This document shows, piece by piece, positions 26,767-36,449 of a stretch of 64,000 nt of DNA. The stretch comes from an uncultured Spirochaetaceae bacterium. GTDB taxonomy: Bacteria; Spirochaetota; Spirochaetia; Sphaerochaetales; Sphaerochaetaceae. A program made the translations under genes and the position numbers. Where the stretch lies: NCBI GenBank assembly GCA_944390015.1, contig CALXOL010000003.1, forward strand, positions 1-64,000, given 5' to 3'. Numbering within the stretch: the first letter of the stretch is position 1; every line of letters begins with the position of its first letter. The notes below the pieces were generated by a model. That model saw only the letters and a list, made by a program, of their open reading frames with translations, was not told where the DNA came from and ran no database searches.

Positions 26767-27639
26767 ATGAAAAGACTAATATATTTTGCAATCACCATCC
26801 TTTTATTCGTATCATCATGTACGGAAAATCCCACGACGCTAAACATCACTCTTCCAGTACAAAATGGAGAATACCATCTCATTATCTCCGGCAGAAACGG
26901 CTATAGAAAAGAAATAACTAGTACTCTAAATAGCTTGACAATAAACATGCCGGAGCCAGGGGTTTATGATATCAATTGCTCCTTGTTCATTTCTGGAAAG
27001 CTTGAAAAGGAAGAGAGAATAACTACGAGGATAAAAGAGGGAGTAAATGAGATATCCATCCCCCTTAGTGACAGCATTGCGCATCTCGTAATTGATTTAG
27101 AAGGATATGAGGAATATGCATCATCGATAATCAGGCTAAAAGTAAAGGGGGAAAGCGGCAGAATAAAAGAGATGGAAAGCACCATAGATGATAAAGCAAC
27201 GCAGATCATCTTCAATGACATTGAAATGGGCTTGAATGAACTAAAAGTCGAGATTATAGAAAAAGATGGGGAAATAATATTTTGCAAGAAGGAAAACCTC
27301 ATGATAGAAGAAGGTATAAACAGGATAAGCCTCCTTTTGGAAAGTGAAAGCATTGAAAATGATGAGATGGGATTTAAAATCGAGAACATGAGCGCTCTTC
27401 CGATAGAAGGAAGAATAGAAATTACTGAAATAGACATGAAGAAAGGAGAGATAGCATTATCCTTCGTTCTTTACACTGAAGTCTTTGATGACATCACGAT
27501 ACTCTGGTATGAAAACGGCAAGTTCATCCATGAAGGAGAGAAATTAATAATCGAGAGTAATTCAAGTCCAAAGAGAATAGATGCTATCGCATATTCGGAA
27601 AAACCAGGTTCTGCGGGATCTTTCACATTCAAGCTATGA
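26767..27639 (+). CDS. Lipoprotein of unknown function
   Basis: The N-terminus MKRLIYFAITILLFVSSC is a lipoprotein signal with the lipobox Cys at residue 18. The mature 270-residue part is made of beta-strand-like stretches (EYHLIISGRNGYRKEITSTL, VNEISIPLSDSIAHLVIDL, GINRISLLLESE) with recurring GVNEI/GINRI turns that hint at two or three immunoglobulin-like repeats. AGTGAGGAG lies before the ATG. It is probably displayed on a membrane surface; no known family was identified. Confidence 0.7.
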   Translation: MKRLIYFAITILLFVSSCTENPTTLNITLPVQNGEYHLIISGRNGYRKEITSTLNSLTINMPEPGVYDINCSLFISGKLEKEERITTRIKEGVNEISIPLSDSIAHLVIDLEGYEEYASSIIRLKVKGESGRIKEMESTIDDKATQIIFNDIEMGLNELKVEIIEKDGEIIFCKKENLMIEEGINRISLLLESESIENDEMGFKIENMSALPIEGRIEITEIDMKKGEIALSFVLYTEVFDDITILWYENGKFIHEGEKLIIESNSSPKRIDAIAYSEKPGSAGSFTFKL

Positions 27640-27645
27640 AAAAAA

Positions 27646-27667
27646 CCACCAGCTTTTAAACTGGTGG
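27646..27667 (-). terminator. Terminator after the AURKAIP1-type gene
   Basis: CCACCAG (27646-27652) pairs with CTGGTGG (27661-27667); on the minus strand the stem is followed by six T. It also separates the gene from the convergent lipoprotein gene. Confidence 0.75.
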
Positions 27668-27692
27668 CCTCATTAACTGATTGCAAGAGAAA

Positions 27693-27782
27693 TTACTTCT
27701 TCTTATGTCTGTTCATTCTCAGTCTTTTCTTTCTCTTATGCGTTGCAATCTTATGCTTTTTTCTTTTCTTACCACAAGGCAC
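27693..27782 (-). CDS. AURKAIP1/COX24-domain small basic protein (29 residues)
   Basis: A GTG at 27782 preceded by AAGGAG 8 nt upstream encodes a 29-residue, extremely basic peptide: MPCGKKRKKHKIATHKRKKR followed by LRMNRHKKK. The GKKRKKHKI...HKRKKRLR pattern is the short AURKAIP1/COX24 domain, present in spirochaetes and Bacteroidetes and in mitochondrial small-subunit proteins. It is probably a ribosome-associated protein; that role is inferred from the mitochondrial homologues. It has its own terminator. Genes this short are commonly missed in annotation. Confidence 0.85.
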   Translation of the reverse strand: MPCGKKRKKHKIATHKRKKRLRMNRHKKK

Positions 27783-27956
27783 AGTGCTAGCTCCTTATAA
27801 ACAATATATTGTTTTTGTAATTACCTTGCTATTATCATCGGAATCGTGATTCATCGTCAAGTGGTATTGGAAAAAAAGAATCATTGAATGATTACTTTGG
27901 GATCCATGATGCGAAATTAGTTAATTTTAACCTGTGAATTTTTTGCCTTCCTGAGC

Positions 27957-29275
27957 TATAATACTTATGCATGAAAATACTCGTCTTAGGTTTTGGCCCT
28001 CACGGATCAGGCATTGATGCCGCAGAATATTATAAAAGCTACGGTCATGATGTAACGCTTATGGACTCCAGCGATAAGGAACTGGTGGCGAATCTGCATG
28101 ACAAACTCTCATCACTTGGCGTAAACGTCATAAGTGGGGAGATAACAGCAAAGGATATCAAGACCTATGACATTGTCGTCAAAGCTCCGACAATTCCACT
28201 CTCTCAGAGTATTTTACGCTCTGCTAATGAGATAACAAACGATCTAGCAGCACTGCTCAAAGATGACAAAATTGAAAAAATGAAGAAAATCGTGATTGTC
28301 GGCAGGATGGGAAAGACGAGTATCGCATCTGCTGTAATGCACGCCCTCAATCTACTTGGCGAGCGCAGTCTCATGTGCGGCTCTATCGGCATGTCTGGCT
28401 TTAATATCCTGCAGGATGTAAATGAGAATGGGGATGACTGTTACAGTCACATCATAATAGAGATGACGAACTGGCAGATAAGCGATACATGCTATGCCCT
28501 CTATGATAGATGGCCGAATCTCGACATTGTCCTTCTTACAAGGAAAGCGAATGAGAAAAAAGCTGATAAGAAGGAGACCTACTCCATCTTTGGGCCATGG
28601 GTGAAAAAAGCAATAGTTGATAAAAAGGCAAAAGATGTCTTTCTCAGAAACATAAATATGCGTCCAGAGAAAACCATATATGCACCTACCTCGTTCAACC
28701 CTTATAGGAACGTGGAACCTCTTGAGTCCGCATATGAGATTCTTAAGGCTCTCGGCTACCATAAAAGGGATATAGAAAAGGCACTTTCAACATATAAAGG
28801 CATACCCAACAGAACTGAACAGGTTGCATTCAAGGACAGCATTCTTTATATAAACGATAGTGCGGCAACGATTCCTGAAGCGGTTGCTTTCACGATTAAA
28901 ATGATTGGACAGGCTTCAATCCATCTTATCTGCGGTGGCTCAGATAAGACAGGAGAGATAGATCCATCGGGTATGAAGATACCATTTAAGATGGCAAGCA
29001 GTATAACACTGCTATCGGGATCATTTACAAAGAAACTCATTGCATATCTGGAAAAGAACAACATCCCCTACTCCGGGCCTTTTGATAACATGATGGATGC
29101 CGTATCCAGTGCAAAAGAGAAGGCAGATGAAATGCTCAAAAGAAGCAGCAACTCCCAGATAATCCTACTCTCTCCAGGCTCTGGCAGCCATGTCTATTTT
29201 GAGAATGAATTCGACAGGGGAAATAAGTTCAAAGAGAGCGTTTACTCAATTACTGGGATTAGGAAAAACGACTAA
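27957..29275 (+). CDS. murD: UDP-N-acetylmuramoylalanine--D-glutamate ligase, divergent
   Basis: MurD adds D-Glu to UDP-MurNAc-L-Ala in peptidoglycan synthesis. The 434-residue protein (ATG 27971) has the N-terminal Rossmann-like domain (ILVLGFGPHGSG), a central ATPase domain and the C-terminal domain with NDSAATIPEA, ICGGSDKTG and LLSPGSGS. The P-loop reads GRMGKTS (111-117) instead of GTNGKST/T, and the central ELSSFQL motif is EMTNWQI, so it is divergent but colinear. TATAAT (27957-27962, included in these coordinates) lies 8 nt before the ATG with no ribosome binding site, predicting a leaderless transcript. Confidence 0.85.
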
Positions 29276-29328
29276 AAAAGAAGGCCTCAAAATAAGAGAC
29301 CTTCTTAGTTTGCTTTCAGATATAAATC

Positions 29329-30783
29329 TTACTTACAAAGTTTCTTGAACTCATCGGCAACAAACTGAACCTTTGGTCCGATAATTACCTGTACAGAGTT
29401 CTTTGCAGGGCGAAGAACGCCCTTGACTCCTGCGCTCTTGATCTTCTTCTCATCAACAGCGAGGCGGTTCTTAACCTCCAAGCGGAGACGTGTGATACAG
29501 TTATCAACTGTAGCAACATTGGATGCTCCACCAACTCCCTCAAGGATGATTCTTGCAATTTCCGTGTAGTCATTGCTTGCAAGCTCGATTGTAAGCTCTG
29601 CATCCTGGTCATCCTCTCTTCCTGGTGTCTTAAGATCAAATTTCTTAATGACAAAATAGAATACTACAAAGTAGATTGCAGCAAATACGAGTCCGATCGG
29701 GATGATGTAGAGTGGGTTCACTGCGTTCGGTGCGTTGAAGGAAAGGAACCAGTCAACGAATCCTGCTGAGAAGTTGAATCCTGCTCTGACAGGAAGAACG
29801 GCACATACAGCAACAGAGATGGCTGTAAGGAGAGCATGCACAAGGTAGAGACCCGGTGCGAGGAACATGAATGAGAATTCGAATGGCTCTGTAACTCCAG
29901 TAAAGAATGAAGAGAGAGCAGCTGCAAGAAGAATACCTGCCGTTGCCTTTCTCTTGCTATCCTTGGCTGTGAAGTACATCGCAAGAGCTCCAGCTGGGAG
30001 ACCGAACATCATAACAGGGAAGAATCCTGTCTGGTAAATACCTGTTACCTGGAAATCGCCGTTCCAGAGAACATCAGCAGGTGTACCCCAGAATCTTGCG
30101 ATGTCGTTGATTCCAGCAACATCGAACCAGAATACGCTGTTAAGGGCGTGGTGCAGACCAACAGGAATCAAGAGTCTGTTGAAGAATGCATAGATACCTG
30201 CTCCGATAGGTCCAAGACTGATCATCGCCTCACCGAATGCAACAAGTGCGCCGTAGATGAACGGCCAGAGGAAAATCATCGGGATACAGATAACGAGAGT
30301 GACTCCTGCTGTTACAATAGCGACAGAACGGCGGCCTGAGAAGAATCCAAGGAACTCAGGAAGCTGTGTTTTTGAGAACCTATTGTAACACGCAGCACCG
30401 ATGATACCGGAAAGGATACCGATGAACTGGTTGTTAACCTTAGCGAATGCAGCAGAATCGAGCCAAGAGATGTCACCGACGATTGTTGGAGCTACCTTTC
30501 CAAGAATCGTCTGGAAGATAAACCAAGCAACAAGGCCAGCTAGTCCTGACGTACCCTCCTGATCTTTTGACATACCGACGGCAACGCCGATTGCGAAAAG
30601 AACAGACATGTTATCGATGATGGAGCTTCCAGCAGAATAGAGGATGTTGGAAATAACGTTGCTTCCAGCACCCCAACCGGATGGATCGATCCAGTATCCG
30701 ATACCAACGAGAATACCAGCTACAGGAAGACATGCTACAGGGAGCATGAGAGACTTACCGAGTCTCTGTAAAAATTTCATCAT
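29329..30783 (-). CDS. PTS glucose/N-acetylglucosamine-type EIICB
   Basis: This sugar-specific PTS permease has an EIIC domain (about 1-385, around ten membrane helices, with KSLMLPVACLPVAGILVGIG at the start and GVTEPFEFSFMF in the sugar-binding part). A linker and a C-terminal EIIB domain follow, with the phosphorylated Cys429 in DNCITRLRL. It belongs to the Glc superfamily; glucose, GlcNAc or maltose specificity cannot be decided. EIIA is separate (crr at 32718). It is the last gene of the crr-ptsI-ptsH unit, so phosphate flow PEP-EI-HPr-EIIA-EIIB is fully encoded here. Confidence 0.92.
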   Translation of the reverse strand: MMKFLQRLGKSLMLPVACLPVAGILVGIGYWIDPSGWGAGSNVISNILYSAGSSIIDNMSVLFAIGVAVGMSKDQEGTSGLAGLVAWFIFQTILGKVAPTIVGDISWLDSAAFAKVNNQFIGILSGIIGAACYNRFSKTQLPEFLGFFSGRRSVAIVTAGVTLVICIPMIFLWPFIYGALVAFGEAMISLGPIGAGIYAFFNRLLIPVGLHHALNSVFWFDVAGINDIARFWGTPADVLWNGDFQVTGIYQTGFFPVMMFGLPAGALAMYFTAKDSKRKATAGILLAAALSSFFTGVTEPFEFSFMFLAPGLYLVHALLTAISVAVCAVLPVRAGFNFSAGFVDWFLSFNAPNAVNPLYIIPIGLVFAAIYFVVFYFVIKKFDLKTPGREDDQDAELTIELASNDYTEIARIILEGVGGASNVATVDNCITRLRLEVKNRLAVDEKKIKSAGVKGVLRPAKNSVQVIIGPKVQFVADEFKKLCK

Positions 30784-30831
30784 AGGATGACCTCCAAATA
30801 TTAAGCGCCTAATGACGCTGTTGGTAACAAA

Positions 30832-31095
30832 TTAGAAATTCTCCTTAAAGAACTGCTCGATTTCAGCAACGGCAGCATCCTCATCCTCACCTTCGACGGT
30901 TACGGTTACTGTATCCCCCTGCTTCACAGCCATCTTCATTACTGCCATCAGGCGTTTTGCATCGGCACTCTTGTCCTTTGCTTTAACGGCGATTGTAACG
31001 GAGCTCTTGACTGCTGCGAGCTTCTTTACGAGAATTCCAGCGGGACGAGCGTGTATTCCAAGCTCATCCTTGATTACATAATCAAAACTTTTCAT
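30832..31095 (-). CDS. ptsH: Phosphocarrier protein HPr lacking the regulatory serine
   Basis: HPr carries phosphate from EI to EIIA. The 87-residue protein has the active-site motif GIHARPAG with His15. The regulatory region that reads KSxxAKS in most HPr proteins reads KSADAKRLM here, so the residue equivalent to Ser46 is Arg48. HPr kinase could not phosphorylate this position. It starts directly after ptsI with no gap. The substitution suggests a transport-only HPr. Confidence 0.95.
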   Translation of the reverse strand: MKSFDYVIKDELGIHARPAGILVKKLAAVKSSVTIAVKAKDKSADAKRLMAVMKMAVKQGDTVTVTVEGEDEDAAVAEIEQFFKENF

Positions 31096-32721
31096 TTATA
31101 CCTCACTTTCAATTACATTCTTTCTAAGGGCAAGAACTCTTGAAGGTGCTACTGATAACTCGTCATACCCCATCTTCAAGAATTCATCGGTAAGGGATAA
31201 ATCCCCTGCCAGCTCTCCGCATATGCCGGCCCATATCCCTTCTTTATGGGCATTTGACGCAATTAGCGCCAAAAAGCGCATGATCGCCTCATGATGTGGA
31301 TCATAGAAGGAATCGAGCTTCTCATTCTGACGGTCTATTGCAAGAGTATACTGCGTCAGATCGTTTGTTCCGACAGAAAAGAAATCAACCTCTTTTGCAA
31401 GCAGATCGCTTATCAAGGCGGCGGCAGGAGTTTCAATCATGATTCCTAGCTCAACTGGATTAAGGCACACGCCCTCCCCTTCGAGTTCCTTTACGATCTC
31501 AGCACAGAACTCCTTGATTGCTCTTACTTCGGAGACTGAAATGATCATGGGGAACATTATAGCGACCTTCCCATATGCACTAGATCTATATATGGCCCTG
31601 AGCTGTGTCCTGAAGATATCACGCTGGGTAAGACAGATTCTTATTCCCCTATAACCGAGTGCGGGATTTTCTTCTGCGGCAAGGTTGAAATAATCAACCT
31701 TCTTATCCGCTCCGATATCAAGTGTTCTGATGACAACCTTCTTTCCCCCCATCGTCTCAACAACCTTACGGTATGCCTCAAAAAGCTCGTCCTCTGTCGG
31801 AAAATCATCACGGCCAAGGTATAGGAACTCACTTCTTAGAAGCCCTATTCCCTCAGCATCTCCTGAGATGACATACTTTAGATCATCCGGGCTTCCGATG
31901 TTTGCGAAGAGAGAGACATGCTGTCCTTTTTTCGTAACACTCTCAAACCCTCTGAACTTCTCAAGCTCAGCCTTGTACTCACCTGCGCTTTTCTTCTTCT
32001 CAAGCATCTGAGCCATGGTCTCATCATCTGGATCGATATAGTAGTTTCCTTCAAACCCATCAACGATCATCGTCCTTCCATTAAGAGCAGAATCAATATC
32101 GATATCAGTCCTAATGAGAGAAGGAATGTTCATGACCCTTGCAAGGATGGCGGTATGTGAATTCGATGAGCCCTGGCGTATTACGAAGGCCAGGATCTTA
32201 TCCTTATCTAGAGAGACGGTCTCACTGGGAGTAAGATCTTCAGAAACAATTATTCCAGGCTCGTCCATCCTGAAGCTCTGATCAGCTCCAGTAAGAATCC
32301 TTATAAGGCGATCCGAGATGTCCCTTATATCAGTTGCACGGGCCTTCATATATTCATCATCAAGGGATGCAAAAGCAGTAGCCTGCGCATCACCTATCTC
32401 ATGGACGGAGAAAGCTGCGTCACTGCCGCTTTTTATCATATCCTCGATGCCCTCGATATAATCCAGATCCTCTAAAAACAGCGACTGAACCTCTATGATA
32501 GCAGCCTGCTCCTCACCGATTTCCCTGAGCGTCTTATCATAAAGTACGCCAAGCTCCTCTTTGGCTTTCTCCTGGGCCTGATGGAAACGTTCAAGTTCTT
32601 TTTCTATATCTGAACATTTCGTATTCGTAATCTCATGTTCCTTGCTGAGAACATAAATGCGCCCTATGGCAACACCCTCATAAACAGGTCTTCCATTACC
32701 CTTGATCATTACTTTCCTCAT
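31096..32721 (-). CDS. ptsI: PTS enzyme I
   Basis: Enzyme I autophosphorylates from PEP and passes phosphate to HPr. The phosphohistidine is His189 in GSSNSHTAILAR, and the C-terminal PEP-binding barrel has IRTLDIGADK, NPALGYRGIR, MIETPAA, GTNDLTQYTLAIDR and ICGELAGD. At 541 residues it is slightly shorter than E. coli EI. It overlaps crr by 4 nt and is fused end to start with ptsH, so the stoichiometry is probably set by coupling. Confidence 0.97.
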   Translation of the reverse strand: MRKVMIKGNGRPVYEGVAIGRIYVLSKEHEITNTKCSDIEKELERFHQAQEKAKEELGVLYDKTLREIGEEQAAIIEVQSLFLEDLDYIEGIEDMIKSGSDAAFSVHEIGDAQATAFASLDDEYMKARATDIRDISDRLIRILTGADQSFRMDEPGIIVSEDLTPSETVSLDKDKILAFVIRQGSSNSHTAILARVMNIPSLIRTDIDIDSALNGRTMIVDGFEGNYYIDPDDETMAQMLEKKKSAGEYKAELEKFRGFESVTKKGQHVSLFANIGSPDDLKYVISGDAEGIGLLRSEFLYLGRDDFPTEDELFEAYRKVVETMGGKKVVIRTLDIGADKKVDYFNLAAEENPALGYRGIRICLTQRDIFRTQLRAIYRSSAYGKVAIMFPMIISVSEVRAIKEFCAEIVKELEGEGVCLNPVELGIMIETPAAALISDLLAKEVDFFSVGTNDLTQYTLAIDRQNEKLDSFYDPHHEAIMRFLALIASNAHKEGIWAGICGELAGDLSLTDEFLKMGYDELSVAPSRVLALRKNVIESEV

Positions 32722-33212
32722 TTCTCAAGTGAGAGAATATTATCTCCCTTCTTAACATCAACTCCAGTTACCGGCTTGATAGAAGAATAGGAATCACTAT
32801 TACAGATTACGATTGGTATTATGGTATCAAATCCCTCATTAGCGATCTCCTCACGCTCAAATTCAATAAGAGCGTCACCTTTCTTAACCTTATCACCTGT
32901 ATTTTTGAGCGTCTTGAAATGCTTTCCTTTGAGAGATACGGTATCAAGTCCGATATGTATGAGGATCTCAATTCCAGAATCAGAGATAAGATTAACGGCA
33001 TGTCCTGTGTCAAACATTAGATCGATAGTTCCGTCACACGGACTATAAACAGTATTTGAAGATGGCTTGATTGCAAGTCCTTTTCCAAGAATCTCCTCAG
33101 AAAAAGTAGGATCCGAGACCTCAGAGATGGCAACAGCTTTTCCATCGACCGGAGAGACCAGTGTATTGGCAGGATCCTCCCCTCCTTTAAAAAGCTTACT
33201 GAAAAAACCCAT
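32718..33212 (-). CDS. crr: PTS EIIA component, glucose family
   Basis: This stand-alone 164-residue EIIA of the Glc family has VSPVDGKAVAISEV near the start, the two active-site histidines at His71 (GHAVNL) and His86 (ILIHIGLDTV), and the KKGDALIEF strand. It probably serves the EIICB of the same operon and perhaps others. It is the promoter-proximal gene of the PTS operon. Confidence 0.93.
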   Translation of the reverse strand: MGFFSKLFKGGEDPANTLVSPVDGKAVAISEVSDPTFSEEILGKGLAIKPSSNTVYSPCDGTIDLMFDTGHAVNLISDSGIEILIHIGLDTVSLKGKHFKTLKNTGDKVKKGDALIEFEREEIANEGFDTIIPIVICNSDSYSSIKPVTGVDVKKGDNILSLEK

Positions 33213-33247
33213 AATTCATTAAACCCCTTTTGCAGTGTTATTTAATA

Positions 33248-33277
33248 ATTATATCATAGGTATTAGACAAAGTGAAA
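33248..33277 (-). promoter_or_regulatory. Promoter of the PTS operon
   Basis: On the minus strand TTTCAC (33272-33277) and TATAAT (33248-33253) are 18 bp apart, with a TG immediately before the -10 box (extended -10). The leader to crr is about 35 nt. The rest of the 190-bp gap to metG is AT-rich and shows no other clear element. Confidence 0.55.
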
Positions 33278-33376
33278 GAAAATAATGTCTAAAAGGATAA
33301 AAAAATATCTATTGAGAAAGAATTTATGAATTTATATTAACAATTCTTTAACATTCAAGGAATTATGTAAATGAAA

Positions 33377-33398
33377 AACGGAGCCGCCAAGCTCCGTT
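33377..33398 (-). terminator. Terminator of metG
   Basis: AACGGAGC (33377-33384) and GCTCCGTT (33391-33398) form an 8-bp stem; on the minus strand the hairpin is followed by TTTTTCAT. Confidence 0.8.
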
Positions 33399-33404
33399 TC
33401 CCAA

Positions 33405-35600
33405 TTAACCGACGTTTCCATCGATATACTTATAAACTTTGAGGTGCTTTCCTCCGTATCCAAGGGGATTGCCCTCCACGCAAACCGTACCGTCTATTAC
33501 CTTAATCGGAAGAGCGAAGAAGTGCTCTGCCTTAAGATACGTCGTTATCTTCTCAACCGGCTCCTGGTTATCGAACTCGATGACGGCCCCGACAGGAAGA
33601 TCATCGGCGAATATGAGCTCGCATGTCTTATGCTCCTCATCCCCCTTCTCGCTAGCGGCAAGCAGCATGCCGTTGGACTTCACGCCGCGGAAGTTCGCAG
33701 GCTTTAAGTTGCTTACAATGACGATGTTGCGTCCGAGAAGCTCATCCTCCCTGTAGTACGGGACGATGGAAGAGACGATCTGGCGCCTCTCAGCCTCCCC
33801 TGTGTCAAGCTGGAGGATGTAGAGCTTGTCCCCACCCGGATGCCTCTGGACATCGACGATCTTCGAGACCTTGAGAATCACCTTCTTCTTGAACTGCTCT
33901 ACGATGCTCTCCTCTTTCTTATCCTCTTTCCTTACTTCCTCTTTCTCTTTCCTCTCAGCCTGAGTTCCAGAATATCTGATTCTCAACTCATCAATCAGCT
34001 TGTCTTCAAGCTTAGTGAATAAGAGTTCAACCTTCTCAACGGAGACATCACCATCGGTATTCCCGATATCCTTCCATACTGAGTTATTTCGTCCAAGGAA
34101 TGAGAGGATTTTTTCTCCTGTTGAAGGAATATACGGTGTAACCATTACACCAAGATCCCTTATGAGGAAATAAAGCGTGGAAAGAAGCTTCTTTGCCTCC
34201 TCAGGACTCTCTGTCCTCTTCTTCCACGGCTCAGCATCCTGGAACGCCTTGTTTCCAAGATCTGAGAGTGCGAATATCTCATGTAGGGCATCCTTTTCCT
34301 CTGCATGCTCAAGAAGATCGGTAATCTTTTTCTCCCTCTCTCTTATCTGAGAAATAAGAGCATCATCGATTTCAGGATTTTCAATCTTTCCATCATAGAA
34401 TCTCTTTATGAAGGAGAGCGTCCTATTTACAAGATTGGAAAGGTTTCCAATGAGCTCCTTATTTACCTTATCCTGGAAATCCTTCCATGTGAATGTGAAA
34501 TCACTCTTCTCAGGGCGGTTATAGAACATGTAGAATCTCCAGCAGTCAGCAGGAATACCAGTATCCTCAACATCGTTACCGAATACGCCTATTCCTCTGC
34601 TCTTACTGAACTTTCCACCTTCGTAATTCAGATACTCGGTACTGCTCATATGATGAAGCATCGTCCATTTCTCACCGGTTGCAAGAAGGCTTGACGGGAA
34701 TATGACGGTATGGAATGGGATATTATCCTTGCCTATGAACTGGAAGAGCTCTGTGTTCTCCGGATCCCTCCACCAGTACTGCCAGTCCTTTACGGCATTA
34801 GCAGTGATGGAAATATACCCGATAGGCGCATCGAACCATACATAGAACACCTTGTCCTCATAACCTGGCTTTGGAACAGGGATTCCCCATTTCAAATCAC
34901 GGGTGATGCACCTCTCCTGGAGGCCATCACGTATCCAGGAATTGGTAATCTGAATCGCATTATTCGCCCAGAATCCATCCTTTGATGCCTTATCCATCCA
35001 CTCTTTAAGAAGTGGAAGCGCCTTCGGCAGGTTGATAAAAAGATGCTTTGTCGTCCTTACCTCGGGAGTGGAGCCGCAGACAGAGCATCTTGGATTGATA
35101 AGCTCCGTAGGATCTAAAAGCTTACCACAGTTATCACACTGGTCTCCTCTGGCATCCTCACTATGACAGTTAGGACACTCACCGTTTACGAACCTGTCCG
35201 CAAGGAATCTCTTACATGTAGGGCAATAGAGCTGGGTCATCTCCTTTTCAGAGATATAGCCATTCTCATCGACCTTATTGAAGATGTGCTGTACAATCTC
35301 CGTCTGTTTGGCGGTACTGGTACGTCCGAAATAATCAAAACTTATATTGAACCATTTATAAATGGCCTTGTGGATCTCATGGTATTTATCACATAACTCT
35401 CTCGGACTCATCCCTTCCTGAAGAGCCTTGGTCTCACTTGCAGTCCCGTACTCATCCGTTCCACAGATATAAAGCGTCTCATATCCCATCAAACGGCAGA
35501 AACGTGCGAATACGTCTGCAGAGAGAACCTGTGTAAGATTTCCAAGATGAGGAACATTGTTTACATATGGAAGAGCCGAAGTAACTAATCTCTTTTTCAC
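33405..35600 (-). CDS. metG: Methionyl-tRNA synthetase with C-terminal tRNA-binding domain
   Basis: MetG charges tRNA-Met. The class I motifs are HLGN near the start and KFSKSRG near residue 330. A double zinc knuckle lies at about 130-175 (CPTCKRFL, CPNCHSED, CDNCGKL, CSVCGS). The last 110 residues form an EMAP/Trbp111-like OB domain (VDVQRHPGGDKLYILQLDTG). The start is a GTG at 35600 that gives MKKRLVTSALPYVNN, with AGGTGGG just upstream; an earlier in-frame ATG at 35627 lies at the probable transcription start and is unlikely. Length is 731 residues. Confidence 0.95.
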   Translation of the reverse strand: MKKRLVTSALPYVNNVPHLGNLTQVLSADVFARFCRLMGYETLYICGTDEYGTASETKALQEGMSPRELCDKYHEIHKAIYKWFNISFDYFGRTSTAKQTEIVQHIFNKVDENGYISEKEMTQLYCPTCKRFLADRFVNGECPNCHSEDARGDQCDNCGKLLDPTELINPRCSVCGSTPEVRTTKHLFINLPKALPLLKEWMDKASKDGFWANNAIQITNSWIRDGLQERCITRDLKWGIPVPKPGYEDKVFYVWFDAPIGYISITANAVKDWQYWWRDPENTELFQFIGKDNIPFHTVIFPSSLLATGEKWTMLHHMSSTEYLNYEGGKFSKSRGIGVFGNDVEDTGIPADCWRFYMFYNRPEKSDFTFTWKDFQDKVNKELIGNLSNLVNRTLSFIKRFYDGKIENPEIDDALISQIREREKKITDLLEHAEEKDALHEIFALSDLGNKAFQDAEPWKKRTESPEEAKKLLSTLYFLIRDLGVMVTPYIPSTGEKILSFLGRNNSVWKDIGNTDGDVSVEKVELLFTKLEDKLIDELRIRYSGTQAERKEKEEVRKEDKKEESIVEQFKKKVILKVSKIVDVQRHPGGDKLYILQLDTGEAERRQIVSSIVPYYREDELLGRNIVIVSNLKPANFRGVKSNGMLLAASEKGDEEHKTCELIFADDLPVGAVIEFDNQEPVEKITTYLKAEHFFALPIKVIDGTVCVEGNPLGYGGKHLKVYKYIDGNVG

Positions 35601-35671
35601 TTTTACCCACCTAACTGAAATTTCCACATTATTATAATTAATTTGATTGATTCAGGGAACAGGTTTTCCCT

Positions 35672-36449
35672 TATAATGAACGGGATGATTGAGCCAGTAA
35701 TAGTCTCACACAATGATAGGATAAAAGTAATTGACGAACTAAAGAGGAATGAGGATGAAAACCATTTTCTCCTTACCTATATGCACAATCTTGCTTTTGA
35801 AAAGGATTATACTCTTATTAAATACGGCTCATCATACGTACTGAACATCAAAAACCTGATTCTGTCCCTCTCATATTCAATAGAACCGCCCGAGGGTCTA
35901 AAAGAATATATAAGTGATATGAATGTAAGAATGGTGATAGCACCAGGGGTAGAGAACATAAGAGAGCTTGAGCACATTGCCGCTGATGAGAAAAAAAGGG
36001 AGTCTCTCATGGCGATAAGAAGGGACAGCATAGAAAGCTGCTATGAGAATACTGTGAGAAATGATTATAGGACTTATAAGGAACTCATATCGTTTTACAA
36101 CTCAATAAAGGAATACAAAGGCTTTTACAGCACAGAGGATATGAAAAAGAAACAAAAGAGCCATGATGACTCCCATTTCGCCTCCTCTCTCACTGATGAG
36201 GATGGGATAGTATCGGCACTTTTCGTGAACTCCGGCCTCCTTGCAAGCGTTGCTACGAAAGAGGATAAGAGAGAAAGAGGATATGCAACGAGAAACATAA
36301 TCTCTGCGCTTTCATACTATTTTGAAAACAACAAAGCTGAAAAGAAAGCATATCTGTTCTATAATGATGAAAAAGCGGAAAGACTGTATAAAAAGATTGG
36401 ATTCTATAACGTCTGTCCGTTCCTAATACTAAAGAGGAGGTGCATGTAA
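35672..36449 (+). CDS. GNAT-family acetyltransferase
   Basis: The C-terminal half carries the acetyl-CoA-binding GNAT motif (VATKEDKRERGYATRNIISAL, then ERLYKKIGFYNV), resembling FR47-type proteins. The N-terminal about 120 residues are a divergent half with no motif. The ATG at 35685 gives MIEPVIVSH. TATAAT (35672-35677, included here) lies 7 nt before it with no ribosome binding site, so the message looks leaderless. The acceptor substrate is unknown. The 3' end overlaps the FAH gene by 10 nt. Confidence 0.75.
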
